DNA of 64,000 bases from Acidisarcina sp963790505 (GTDB lineage Bacteria > Acidobacteriota > Terriglobia > Terriglobales > Acidobacteriaceae). The DNA is taken from contig CAWBOT010000004.1 in the NCBI GenBank assembly GCA_963790505.1, forward strand, positions 620,001 to 684,000, given 5' to 3'. A program made the translations under genes and the position numbers. The notes under the pieces were generated by a model. The model had not been told where the DNA came from and ran no database searches. It saw only the letters and a program-made list of their open reading frames with translations. Positions 43,558 to 52,822 of this stretch are shown one piece after another; positions within the stretch are counted from its first letter, which is position 1, and the number at the start of each line of letters is the position of its first letter.

Positions 43558-44756
43558 ATTTTAGTAGTCATCCCGTGTTTGTCGTCCTGGCGATCGCGGT
43601 TGTGTCGGCACTCCTAGCGGAAATTCGTGTCGGCGCTTTTCGCATTCCAGTCGTTGTCTGGGAGATGCTTTTCGGCCTAATCCTCGGGCCGCAGGTCCTG
43701 GGGCTGGTGAAAACTGGTGGTCTGCTGGAGTGGCTGGGAGGCACTTTAGGGCTGGCCGCATTGTTCTTTATGGCAGGACTTGAGCTCGACCTTCAGAAAG
43801 TAAAAGGCAGGCCTCTTACATTGGCGGTTCGCGGCTGGGCGCTGTCGTTGGCTCTGGCCGTCGCCCTCGCCTTTGCACTTCACTCCGTACCCCGCTTGAA
43901 CATTCCGATGATGGTCGGACTAGTCCTGACCACAACGGCGATGGGAACGTTTCTGCCGATGTTGCGCGACGCAGGGCATCTCGATTCTGGATTTGGGCGG
44001 TACGTTCTGGCGGCGGGAGCGGTGGGGGAGTTTGCACCGATCATCGTCGTCTCTCTGGTGCTGACTCGCGAATACGGCGCCTGGCAGCAGATCGCGCTCA
44101 TGTTGGCATTCGCGGCGGTCGCCTTCGGGGCGGCGGTGATTGCGCTGGGAGTCAGGCCGCCAAGGGCGCTGGCCTTGCTTGAGCGCAGCATGCACTCGAG
44201 TACCCAGCTGCCCCTCGCCCTTTCTGTTCTTATCCTGGCTTCGTTTGATCTGCTCTCGCAAAGCATCGGGCTGGAGGCGGTGCTGGGCGCATTCGCGGCA
44301 GGCATGGTGGTTGGCTTAGCAGCCCAGGGCGAGTCGGGCAAGCTGTTTCGCCAAAAGTCGGAGGCCTTGTGCTTCGGATTTTTCGTCCCCTTCTTCTTCG
44401 TCGTCAGTGGCGTCAATCTCGATCTTCGCGCACTCCTGGAGAGCCCAAAGTCGATGCTTCTGGTGCCACTCTTCCTGCTGCTATTTCTAGTGGTGCGAGG
44501 TGCACCGGTATTGCTTTATGGCAACGACATACCGAAGCGCGAACGGTTACCGCTGGCGCTCTATTCAGCGACGGCGTTGCCGATGGTCGTGGCGATCACC
44601 AATATTGGAGTACGCACGGGACATATGTCCACCGAAATTGCGGCCGCTTTGGTTGGAGCGGGAGTACTGTCGGTCCTGCTGTTCCCGACGATTGGGAGCG
44701 CGTTATTGGCGAAGCGCATGCCGGTGGCTGCGGCGGAGACTGGCACTGCAGCCTAA
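43554..44756 (+). CDS. Cation:proton antiporter, CPA2 (Kef-type)
   Basis: A 400-residue membrane protein with about 12 helices, starting with GTG inside the previous gene's stop. CPA2 landmarks: GPQVLGL early, LAALFFMAGLELDLQKVKG near residues 64-83 and AAGAVGEFAPIIVVS around 150. It lacks the RCK/TrkA-N domain that regulates KefB/KefC, so it may be controlled by another subunit, perhaps the protein encoded just upstream. It exchanges Na+ or K+ for protons. Confidence 0.87.
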   Translation: MNFSSHPVFVVLAIAVVSALLAEIRVGAFRIPVVVWEMLFGLILGPQVLGLVKTGGLLEWLGGTLGLAALFFMAGLELDLQKVKGRPLTLAVRGWALSLALAVALAFALHSVPRLNIPMMVGLVLTTTAMGTFLPMLRDAGHLDSGFGRYVLAAGAVGEFAPIIVVSLVLTREYGAWQQIALMLAFAAVAFGAAVIALGVRPPRALALLERSMHSSTQLPLALSVLILASFDLLSQSIGLEAVLGAFAAGMVVGLAAQGESGKLFRQKSEALCFGFFVPFFFVVSGVNLDLRALLESPKSMLLVPLFLLLFLVVRGAPVLLYGNDIPKRERLPLALYSATALPMVVAITNIGVRTGHMSTEIAAALVGAGVLSVLLFPTIGSALLAKRMPVAAAETGTAA

Positions 44757-44768
44757 GAGCAGTTCGCC

Positions 44769-45611
44769 TCAGAGCCACGCAGTCAAGAAGCGCCCGGCAC
44801 TTCCGCGGAGTTTGAGCTGGTCTTTGCGATGGGCAAAGTAGCGGGCGTTGATCTCGTCTCGGCCGAGGTCTTCGATGGCCCGGAAAGCAGAGAACTCCGC
44901 TGCAATTTCGGCCGGGGTAAAGAAAAGCTGAAAGGGTTCACCAGAGAGGCGAACGCGGGCGGCGAGCGAGTCATGGGCGAGTTGCTCAAGGAGTGGCAGA
45001 ACGGCGCGGGGCTGGCCGTAGTCGAGGACGATACCGCTCCCGTGCGGCAGTGACGCGACAAACTGAACTGTTGCGCGAAATGCAGCCAGCGTCAGGTACG
45101 GAACCACTCCCAACCATGCGAAAAAGGCCGGCCTGCCGGGATCGAAGCCGCCAGCCCGGAGTTCTTCGGCGAGCGACTGGGACTCAAAGTCGACCGGCAC
45201 ATAGGCGAGGTTCCCGGGAATCGATATTGCGCTGGTTCGAAGCAGCTCGCACTTCCACTGCTGGGTTGCGGGATGGTCGACCTCGAAGACGCGGAGTTGC
45301 GGCCAGGGATTGCGGTAGGCGAAGGTGTCGAGTCCGGCGCCGAGCAGGACATATTGATTGACTCCGACGGCGACGGAGCAGGCGAGGTTGTCTTCGGCAT
45401 AGCGGCTGCGGGCGACGAGGAAGGCGCGGAGGCTGACGGAGAATGGCCGGTCGGAGCGCTGTGGGGTTCGATGAAGCTGTTCGGTGTACGCCTCTCCGAG
45501 AATGGGGACAGCGATTGGGTCGCTGAAGACGACCGGCGCGTCGTAAAGCTGGTGCGCGGCGCGGCGAAGGGCCACGCGGAGGGCTGTGCCAGATGGAGTT
45601 GCCTGCTGCAT
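44769..45611 (-). CDS. SAM-dependent methyltransferase, leucine carboxyl methyltransferase type
   Basis: About 280 residues from ATG 45611 (a TTG at 45623 adds four). The SAM-binding strand and loop VNQYVLLGAGLDTFAYRNP, the acidic LRVFEVDHPATQQWK and the FFAWLGVVPYLT segment are characteristic of the LCMT/TcmP-like family (SAM-dependent carboxyl- or O-methyltransferases). The substrate is unknown; in bacteria these often act on secondary metabolites. It converges with the antiporter gene and is divergent from the GH31 gene. Confidence 0.83.
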   Translation of the reverse strand: MQQATPSGTALRVALRRAAHQLYDAPVVFSDPIAVPILGEAYTEQLHRTPQRSDRPFSVSLRAFLVARSRYAEDNLACSVAVGVNQYVLLGAGLDTFAYRNPWPQLRVFEVDHPATQQWKCELLRTSAISIPGNLAYVPVDFESQSLAEELRAGGFDPGRPAFFAWLGVVPYLTLAAFRATVQFVASLPHGSGIVLDYGQPRAVLPLLEQLAHDSLAARVRLSGEPFQLFFTPAEIAAEFSAFRAIEDLGRDEINARYFAHRKDQLKLRGSAGRFLTAWL

Positions 45612-45800
45612 CGCGTTCGCCAATCAGGGCCAGAAAGCCTCGGGCTGAGACCAGTTATATCGCTTTTCTGGAGGGATGCGGGAATCACGGCATTGGGTAC
45701 AATCCGAATTGCCGATGGGTTGAATGACGACGACCTCAAGTCGAGCACAGAAGAGCGTGCGGCAGGGACTCTTCCCGGCAGCCGCTTTCAGAGGATCAGG

Positions 45801-48173
45801 ATGAAGAAACGGCTTGGCTCCACGGTGATATTTGTGGGAATCCTTTTGGCCGGCGGCCACGCCGTGGCGCAGCAGTCAAAGATTGTGCTCGAACGCGGCA
45901 ACAGCACCATCGTGCTCGAGCCCTACGCGCCAAATATCCTTCGCGTGACGCTGAGCCTGCAGAAAGAGAACGCCACTGCGGCTCCCGGCTACGGATTCGT
46001 GGGGGCGCCCACTCCCGAGGGCTGGAGCTACCAACATACCGAAGACGCCGATGTCTATTCGTCTTCGCGGATGGTAGTGAGGGTCGGAATCAGTCATGGC
46101 GGCGGCAGGCCAGTACCCTCGCAGGTTGACATCGCAAAGTTTTTCAACGGGTCGACGCCCGGAGCCAATATAAGCTTCGACACTCCGGAAGGCTCTCGGT
46201 TGCTGCAGATGGAGGGTTGGCAGCAATCTGTGCCCAACTACAAAGACGGCAACGCAGGAATCGAGCATGACCGTCGGCCCTCCGACCCGCCGTTTTTCGA
46301 GGTCGGGGCGAGCTTCGCCTCGCCCGACGACGAGCATTACTACGGGCTGGGCGAAAACCAGGAAGGGTTCCTCGATCATCGCGGACATACGATCGAGTGC
46401 TGGCAAAATTATCTCGCCACCGGCGGGCCGACCTCCTGTGTTCCTTTCCTGGTGACGAATAAAGGCTACGGCCTGATCTGGGACAATCCCTCGCGGACGA
46501 CGATTGAGCCCGGCTTCAACGAACAGACGAAGTGGATCTCTGAAGTCGGGGACCGGGTTTCTTACTTCGTCATCGCCGGCAAGTCGACGGACGAGATCTA
46601 CGCCGGCTATCGGTTGCTTACTGGCGCAACGCCGCTGCTTCCGAAGTCGGCTTACGGCTACATCCAGTGCAAGCAGAAATATTCGACGCAGGATGAGGTG
46701 CTGGCGGTCGCGAAAGGCTATCGGGAGCGCCATCTGCCTTTGGACACGATCGTCGTCGACTGGTTCTACTACACCAAGATGGGCCAGATGGACATGGATC
46801 CGGTGAAGTGGCCCGATCCGATGGCAATGAACAAGACCCTTCACGCCGAAGGCATCCAGACGATGATCAGCGTCTGGCCTCGCTTTGTGCCCAATTCGCG
46901 CTTCTACGATCTGATTCTCAAGAACGGTTGGTTCGAGCAGCTGGCAGACGGCACGCCGACCAACGGTCTGCCCTACGATCGTGCCGGTTCCGATATCGAC
47001 ACTACCAATCCGGCGGCGGCGAAGTGGTATTGGGAGACAATTCGCGACAACATCCTGAGCAAGGGCTTCAACTCGCTCTGGGCCGACGAGACAGAGCCCG
47101 ACCTGCCGCCGCAGGGAAGCTACTTTTATATCGGACCGGGCACTCGCTACTACAACCCTTATCCGCTCTTTCACACGGCGGCACTTTACGATGGATTTCG
47201 CCGCGATACACCCAACCGGGCGCTGGTTCTCTCTCGCGACGCGTATTTGGGGATTCAGCGAAATGGCGTGATCGTTTGGTCGTCAGACATCAATCCCACG
47301 TGGGACACGTTCAAGCGGCAAATACCCACGGGGCTTGATTTTACCGCGTCGGGCATCGCCAACTGGAGCAACGATACCGGCGGCTGGCAGTATCTTCCCG
47401 CGGTACATCATCCCGCTCATCCGCCGTTGCTTGATCCTTCCGACGCACGGGACAATGTGGGCGGGTACGATGACTATCCCGAGCTCTACACCAGATGGTT
47501 TGAGTACGCGACCTTTCTGCCGATCTTCCGCTCCCATGGCAGCCGGACTTACAACGAGGTCTGGTCCTACGGCAAACAGGCCGAGCCAATCCTGGAGGCG
47601 TATCTGAAGCTGCGCTACCAGCTCATGCCCTATATCTATTCGCTGAGCTACCACACCTATCAGACAGGTGCACCGTCGATGCGCGCGCTGTTCATGGATT
47701 TCCCCAGCGACCCGAAGGTCGCCGATTTGGGCGACGAGTACATGTTTGGGCCCGCATTCCTGGTGGCTCCCGTAACCGACCAGGGGGTGACAAGCCGTAA
47801 GGTCTACCTGCCGGCGGGCGCCGATTGGTACAACTATTGGACCAATGAGCGCATCAAGGGCGGCCAAACAATCATGGTGGATGCACCTATCGAGAAACTG
47901 CCGCTCTTCGTTCGCGCGGGGTCGATCGTTCCAATTGGGTCGCCGATCGAAAGCACGAGCGAGACGCAGAAGATCGCCAAGCTGCGAATCTACCGCGGGG
48001 CCGATGCGGATTTCACGCTCTTCGATGACGACGGAAACACCTATGCCTATGAGAAAGGGAGCGGCAAGGTAACCCAGCTGCACTGGGACGACGCGACCGG
48101 GAAGTTGACCCACTCGGGGGCGGATGCCTGGGCTGGCGCGGATTCCGGGATTGTAGAGATCGTCGGACACTGA
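45801..48173 (+). CDS. Secreted GH31 alpha-glycosidase
   Basis: A 790-residue exported enzyme with signal peptide (residues 1-23, MKKRLGS to GGHAVAQQ). The GH31 barrel shows nucleophile Asp429 in SLWADETEPD and acid/base Asp496 in VIVWSSDINPTWDTF, followed by SNDTGGW, which fits the HDxGGF-type motif. GH31 members cleave alpha-glucosides or alpha-xylosides; the type with a DTIVVDWFYYTKMG barrel strand often includes alpha-xylosidases active on xyloglucan, which is only a guess here. ATG 45801 with AGGATCAGG upstream is chosen; the frame is open far upstream. It is followed by an FkbM gene with a one-base overlap (TGATG). Confidence 0.88.
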   Translation: MKKRLGSTVIFVGILLAGGHAVAQQSKIVLERGNSTIVLEPYAPNILRVTLSLQKENATAAPGYGFVGAPTPEGWSYQHTEDADVYSSSRMVVRVGISHGGGRPVPSQVDIAKFFNGSTPGANISFDTPEGSRLLQMEGWQQSVPNYKDGNAGIEHDRRPSDPPFFEVGASFASPDDEHYYGLGENQEGFLDHRGHTIECWQNYLATGGPTSCVPFLVTNKGYGLIWDNPSRTTIEPGFNEQTKWISEVGDRVSYFVIAGKSTDEIYAGYRLLTGATPLLPKSAYGYIQCKQKYSTQDEVLAVAKGYRERHLPLDTIVVDWFYYTKMGQMDMDPVKWPDPMAMNKTLHAEGIQTMISVWPRFVPNSRFYDLILKNGWFEQLADGTPTNGLPYDRAGSDIDTTNPAAAKWYWETIRDNILSKGFNSLWADETEPDLPPQGSYFYIGPGTRYYNPYPLFHTAALYDGFRRDTPNRALVLSRDAYLGIQRNGVIVWSSDINPTWDTFKRQIPTGLDFTASGIANWSNDTGGWQYLPAVHHPAHPPLLDPSDARDNVGGYDDYPELYTRWFEYATFLPIFRSHGSRTYNEVWSYGKQAEPILEAYLKLRYQLMPYIYSLSYHTYQTGAPSMRALFMDFPSDPKVADLGDEYMFGPAFLVAPVTDQGVTSRKVYLPAGADWYNYWTNERIKGGQTIMVDAPIEKLPLFVRAGSIVPIGSPIESTSETQKIAKLRIYRGADADFTLFDDDGNTYAYEKGSGKVTQLHWDDATGKLTHSGADAWAGADSGIVEIVGH

Positions 48174-48982
48174 TGACGGCTGCCACTCTGTTCGCGCGAG
48201 GCTTCGCCTACTTGCAGCGTTTTTGCGTCGCGTGGGAGAACTTCGGCTTCGTCAGCGCAGTGAGACTGTTCGTCTACTGTCGCGAGGAGATTCCGGGCGG
48301 GGTTTCAGTCTACGTTCGCAAGCTTCGCCGAACCGTCGTCTTGCGGGGAAGGATCGACAAGGGAGTTCTCTCACACTTCTACACGCCTGGGTACCGCATT
48401 CGCGACACGACCGATAGTCCGGTTCGCGTGATCCTGGACGTTGGGGCCAACATCGGCGACGAGACCCTGCGATTCCGGCATTTTCATCCGGAAGCCGTCA
48501 TCGTGGCGATCGAACCCGATTCCGAAAACTTCAAGTTCCTGTCCCTGAATACGGGGGGTGATTCAAAGATCAGGCTACTGAAGAGTGGCTTGTGGTCTCA
48601 CGACTGCTGGCTGAGAGTCGTGCCTGGCGAGTCGGCTGAGGGCTTTCGCGTGGAAGAGGCGGAGGCGGCATCACCCGAGGATGTCGAGGCGGTCTCAATT
48701 CCCTCCATTCTGAGTCAATTTTCCCTCGACGAGATCGACATCTTGAAGATGGACATCGAAGGCGCTGAATACCAAGTGTTCTCGGCGCCGAATGTTGAAT
48801 CGTGGATCGGCCGGGTGAAAGTGCTGATCGTCGAGTGTCCGGATACCGACCATCCGGGGGCTACTCAAAAGATCTTCGAAGCCATCGCCAACAAGGCGTT
48901 CGACTGCTACATCCATGGAGAGTGCCTCGTCTTCATCCGCAGAGATACCGGATGGAAGCTTGAGTCAAACACCTACCTTTAG
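48173..48982 (+). CDS. FkbM-family methyltransferase
   Basis: A 269-residue SAM-dependent methyltransferase. Motif I is VRVILDVGANIGDETLRF; the acidic binding residue follows in VIVAIEPDSENF; the FkbM-specific LDEIDILKMDIEGAEYQVF is present. FkbM enzymes add O-methyl groups to sugars or polyketides. Translation is coupled to the GH31 gene through TGATG (48171-48175), yet a functional link between the two is not obvious. Confidence 0.87.
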   Translation: MTAATLFARGFAYLQRFCVAWENFGFVSAVRLFVYCREEIPGGVSVYVRKLRRTVVLRGRIDKGVLSHFYTPGYRIRDTTDSPVRVILDVGANIGDETLRFRHFHPEAVIVAIEPDSENFKFLSLNTGGDSKIRLLKSGLWSHDCWLRVVPGESAEGFRVEEAEAASPEDVEAVSIPSILSQFSLDEIDILKMDIEGAEYQVFSAPNVESWIGRVKVLIVECPDTDHPGATQKIFEAIANKAFDCYIHGECLVFIRRDTGWKLESNTYL

Positions 48983-49010
48983 CTCCCATCGCTCGATTGA
49001 CTCGCCGGCA

Positions 49011-49421
49011 TTACCTGGCTTTCTCAAAATCAAGGGCAGCTGAGTTAATGCAATACCGCAGTCCGGTCGGCTTCGGGCCGTCGGGGAAGACATGGCCCAG
49101 ATGGGCGCCGCAGCGCGCACAGTTCACTTCGACACGCCGCATGCCAAGGCTGTTGTCTTCATGCGTCTCGACCGCGGCATTATTTACGGGCAGGTAAAAG
49201 CTTGGCCAACCGCTCCCGGATTCGAATTTGGTGTCGGACTTGAACAACTCCGCGCCACAGGCGACGCAGTGGTACATGCCGTCTGCGTGGTTCTGGTAGA
49301 GAGCTCCGGTAAAGGGCGGCTCGGTCCCCTTTTGCCGGGTGATGTGGTATTGCTCGGGGGTCAACTGTTCGCGCCACTCGGCGTCGGATTTCTGGATCTT
49401 TTCAACCTTGCTCTCGGTCAT
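49011..49421 (-). CDS. msrB: Peptide-methionine (R)-S-oxide reductase MsrB
   Basis: A 136-residue MsrB. Zinc Cys pairs are in YHCVACGAEL and VNCARCGAHLGHVF. The catalytic Cys lies in RYCINSAALDF. It reduces the R-epimer of methionine sulfoxide, the counterpart of MsrA at 8.7 kb. The gene converges with fkbM. Confidence 0.96.
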   Translation of the reverse strand: MTESKVEKIQKSDAEWREQLTPEQYHITRQKGTEPPFTGALYQNHADGMYHCVACGAELFKSDTKFESGSGWPSFYLPVNNAAVETHEDNSLGMRRVEVNCARCGAHLGHVFPDGPKPTGLRYCINSAALDFEKAR

Positions 49422-49534
49422 GGTGAGGCACCTCAGAGAATTAGATGAGCGTATGCCAACTTCGTTACATTCCCAAGACTTGGGCTAGTCTGCTCTACAC
49501 TAGAGAGACAACGAAATGAAAACAGGAGAAGTCC

Positions 49535-49951
49535 GTGTCCCAACGTACCTTTAGCATCATCAAGCCCGACGCCGTCCGCAAGGGCCATGCCGCCGCAATC
49601 GTCGCCGAAATCGAGAAAGCGGGATTCAAGATCATTGGCAAGAAGGAGATTTCGATCTCCAAGTCTCAGGCCGAAGGCTTTTACGCAGTACACAGCCATC
49701 GCCCGTTCTTCGATTCTCTGGCCACCTTCATGTCTTCGGGCCCAATCGTGCCGTTGGTCCTTGAGAAAGAGAATGCCATCGCCGACCTCCGGAAACTCAT
49801 GGGAGCGACCAATCCGGCGAACGCCGAGGAGGGTACGATCCGCAAGAAATACGCGGGGTCGATTGAAGAGAATGCGATTCACGGTTCGGATGCGCCGGAG
49901 ACGGCGGCCTTCGAGATCGGCTATTTCTTCGCTGGATATGAGTTGGTGTAG
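49535..49951 (+). CDS. ndk: Nucleoside-diphosphate kinase
   Basis: A 138-residue Ndk starting with GTG (ACAGGAGAAGTCC lies upstream). The active-site His116 is in ENAIHGSDAPETA, and the N-terminus RTFSIIKPDAVRKG is standard. It balances NTP pools by gamma-phosphate transfer. It is followed by a very strong terminator. Confidence 0.97.
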   Translation: MSQRTFSIIKPDAVRKGHAAAIVAEIEKAGFKIIGKKEISISKSQAEGFYAVHSHRPFFDSLATFMSSGPIVPLVLEKENAIADLRKLMGATNPANAEEGTIRKKYAGSIEENAIHGSDAPETAAFEIGYFFAGYELV

Positions 49952-49980
49952 GTACCTGCTCAAGGCGAAAATCAATCCAC

Positions 49981-50020
49981 AAAAAGGAAGAGCGCCGGGG
50001 TATCCGGCGCTTTTCCTTTT
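49981..50020 (+). terminator. Strong Rho-independent terminator after ndk
   Basis: AAAAAGGAAGAGCGCCGG pairs with CCGGCGCTTTTCCTTTT around GGTAT. The stem is GC-rich inside with A/T flanks, so it can work in both directions. Confidence 0.88.
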
Positions 50021-50140
50021 GATAAAAATGAGAGCCCGCGAGGCGCTTCCGTGTAGCGTTCTCGGACGCACCTTTCGCCCGCAGGCTCCCTGCTTGGAAT
50101 TCGGGCCAGTTCACCGCGGGCGGGTAACCGGCTGAGAGTC

Positions 50141-50521
50141 TTATTGACCGCCGATCGAGGTGGTCGCGCTGATGCCGCGCTTGCTCGGGGTGTCGAGGTT
50201 CGGGGTGACCTTGTTGCCGACCTGAATGCTGTTCAGGGCGTGATCGGTACCAACCTGATCGAACTTTATGACGGCCGGCGTCTTGGCGGCATCCGCCGGC
50301 TCAACTCCCCAGCTGATGTGCTTAGTTGCGTCGGTCTGGCTCGCCAGAGTGACGACGTTGTGGGTCGAATCCAGCATCACTTCATACGATCCCGCCGGAT
50401 ACGATTGGCCCTTGGCCGTGAAGCTGAAAGGAACGTCCACTCGTGCCTGGGTGGCTGCGAAAGCGGCAGTAGCGCAGAGAGCGGCGGACGAGAGTACTAA
50501 GGTCTTAAGGGTGATCTTCAT
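50141..50521 (-). CDS. Small secreted protein, unknown function
   Basis: A 126-residue protein from ATG 50521, preceded by TTGGAGGACATCAAC (GGAGG). A clear signal peptide (MKITLKTLVLSSAALCATAAFAA). The mature part is a beta-rich domain (ARVDVPFSFTAKGQSYPAGSYEVMLD) repeated in many acidobacterial exported proteins as I recall, but I cannot name a family. A TTGACA on its strand near 50607 could serve as a -35 element. Likely periplasmic. Confidence 0.72.
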   Translation of the reverse strand: MKITLKTLVLSSAALCATAAFAATQARVDVPFSFTAKGQSYPAGSYEVMLDSTHNVVTLASQTDATKHISWGVEPADAAKTPAVIKFDQVGTDHALNSIQVGNKVTPNLDTPSKRGISATTSIGGQ

Positions 50522-50755
50522 GTTGATGTCCTCCAACGAAGAGAACTGTATCTCTGCCGAGAGAAGTCTGGTGTCAAATTCCTGTCTAGTTGTTGTCAAT
50601 CTTTTCTTGACGGATACAGTCAGGAAGGACGCCGACAAATAAGTAACAAAAATAGTTACATATTCGCAGCGTGGCAGCGCAAATGAGCAGAACTGTGGCC
50701 CTGCGGCGGTCTGTGCGGGAAGATTCACACTGCGGCGATTACAAATCGCGGGGGA

Positions 50756-52567
50756 TTAAGCGGACAACACTTCGACCAGCGTCCTGTCGAGGGAAGAGAT
50801 TTGTTTGCGAATCTTGCTGCCGGCCTCGGCGCGTTCACGTTCGGGCAGGTTCTCGACGAGAGCGCCGGCCTGGCGCATCAGCAAGAGTGCCTCTTCGCGG
50901 TCTCCGCGGCGCAGATACGATTTGGCCGAGGCCATCACGGCATCGGCGGCGCGCAACCAGTCTCCAGCGGCCTCGAAGTGCGTGGCCAACTCCGAGGCCA
51001 CGTCCTGCTCGCGCCCGGCGAAGAGCTGCAAGAGCTTCTCTGCGACCCGGCGATGGCGGCGGGTGCGTCGTGAGGAAGGTTGGCGCTTATAAAGCACCTC
51101 GCGATAAAGTCCGTGAGCAAAGACGTAAAACGCAGATTGAGTTCCATCGGGGAGTTCGTCATGCCCGGCAGGATTGAGAAAATGCAATCTCCGCGTCAGC
51201 TTTTCATATTGGTCTTCGACTTCTTCGAGGTCGCCGTTTAAGGCAGCGGCGGCGGCCCACGCGGGAAAGATCACGCCGATGAGGCTGGCGGCTTCGAGCA
51301 GGCGCTGATCGGCGGGCTCGAGGCGCTCGATTTGGAGCTCGATCAATTCGGAGAGCGCTGCCGGAACGCCCATGTCGATCTCAGCCAGCGGCGAAGCGAG
51401 TTGCCAGAGGTCGTCCTGCCGGCGCAGATAGTTTTGAGAAATCAGGTGTTCGAGGACCGCGATCATGAACAGCGGGTTTCCCTCGGAATGCTGATGCAGG
51501 AAGCTGGTGAGGCCGGAAGGAGGCTTGGGTTGGTGCAGCTCCCTGGATAGATACTCAGCGACAGCGCCCTTGGCGAGCGGACGCAGCGCAACTTCAGTGC
51601 AAAGCTTCCGGGTCACTAAATCCTGCTTGAGGCCCTTTAATGGATGCTGCGCGTCGCTCACGTCTCCAGGGCGGAAGGTCGCGATCAGCATGAGCTTGGC
51701 CTGCGCCCGGCGGCGCGCCAAGGCGGAGATGAGGTCGAGGGTGGAATGGTCAGCCCAGTGCAAGTCTTCGAAGACCAGGACGAGCGGGGCTTCGACGGCC
51801 ATGGCCTCTAACGCGTCACAAAGCTCGCCAAGCAGTCGTTCGCTGGGAACGGTCGAGGCTGGGACTGGCTTGATCTCGGAAGTCATCACGACGGCCAGCT
51901 TGGCGTGCCAGTTGGGGGCCTTCTGCTGGAGAACTCGAAGGCCCTTGCCGTCGCCGGACTCGGTACAGAGCTGGGTCAGCGCTTCCATGACCGGGAAGTA
52001 GGGCTCCTTACCGCCGAAGCCTTCGACGCTCTGCCCTCGGGCCATGCGGGCCTGGCTGGCGGCGCCCAACTGGCGGCAAAATGCATCCACCAGCGCAGTC
52101 TTGCCTATGCCCACCTCGCCAGTGACAAACAACACCTGCCGATCCCCCTTGAGGACCTCGGCCATCGCGCGGTGGAATTCTTCGAGTTCAGCGGCCCGTC
52201 CGACCAGCCCGGAAGGCGCGCCCGCACCGGCTTTCTGTTCAAAGCCCGCCGCCGAGCTGGCAGTTTCCTCGATCGGGGCTATGAAACGATACCCTCGTTT
52301 GGGCACAGTCTCGATGAAGCGGGCATTGCCTGCATCGTCATTGAAGACCTTGCGCAGCTCGAGGACATAAGTCCGCAACACCTGGGGCTGAACGTAGGTC
52401 TCGGGCCACAGAGCCTCCAACAGTTCATCGTGGGTCACCAGCCGCTGGGGGTTTTCGACGAGATAACGCAACACCGCGAACGGTTTGGGCGTGAGAGGGA
52501 TGCGTTCCCCATTGCGCCACAGGCACTCGTTCTGGGTGTCGAGTTGAAAACAGGCGAATTGCCTCAT
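50756..52567 (-). CDS. Winged-helix DNA-binding protein fused to an AAA-type ATPase (MalT/LuxR-like regulator)
   Basis: A 603-residue regulator. Residues 1-98 are an OmpR/PhoB-type winged helix (LTPKPFAVLRYLVENP, QRLVTHDELLEALWPE, RGYRFIAPI). An ATPase domain follows with Walker A TGEVGIGKTALV (about 149-160) and Walker B LVLVFEDLHWAD. A helical C-terminal part ends early; relatives usually continue with a long TPR region. It likely responds to a signal relayed by nucleotide state. It has the same orientation as the small secreted protein 234 bases downstream, but a shared transcript is uncertain. Confidence 0.82.
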   Translation of the reverse strand: MRQFACFQLDTQNECLWRNGERIPLTPKPFAVLRYLVENPQRLVTHDELLEALWPETYVQPQVLRTYVLELRKVFNDDAGNARFIETVPKRGYRFIAPIEETASSAAGFEQKAGAGAPSGLVGRAAELEEFHRAMAEVLKGDRQVLFVTGEVGIGKTALVDAFCRQLGAASQARMARGQSVEGFGGKEPYFPVMEALTQLCTESGDGKGLRVLQQKAPNWHAKLAVVMTSEIKPVPASTVPSERLLGELCDALEAMAVEAPLVLVFEDLHWADHSTLDLISALARRRAQAKLMLIATFRPGDVSDAQHPLKGLKQDLVTRKLCTEVALRPLAKGAVAEYLSRELHQPKPPSGLTSFLHQHSEGNPLFMIAVLEHLISQNYLRRQDDLWQLASPLAEIDMGVPAALSELIELQIERLEPADQRLLEAASLIGVIFPAWAAAAALNGDLEEVEDQYEKLTRRLHFLNPAGHDELPDGTQSAFYVFAHGLYREVLYKRQPSSRRTRRHRRVAEKLLQLFAGREQDVASELATHFEAAGDWLRAADAVMASAKSYLRRGDREEALLLMRQAGALVENLPERERAEAGSKIRKQISSLDRTLVEVLSA

Positions 52568-52822
52568 TGGGTCGCGGCCTTGTCCAAAAGACTTACCTAA
52601 GCGTTGGCGGTTAGCAAACTATGAATCACTCTTAACAACAAAAGCTTCGAGTTCCTCATCGACGGCTAGCGCCAGTTGTTCGAAATTGGGCATTTTGCAT
52701 TGGGGATACATCACCCAGAACTTACGGTTACCTGCCCGGCTCGGTTCCGCGCAATCACACGAAAGTGGGATGGCGAGGTGATGACCCCGCTACCCTGTGG
52801 CTCCCCAAATCTCGCGCGTCAG

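Noticed and set aside
45273..45800. Upstream extension of the GH31 frame
   Set aside because: The signal peptide and ribosome site point to ATG 45801; the extension overlaps the methyltransferase gene on the other strand.
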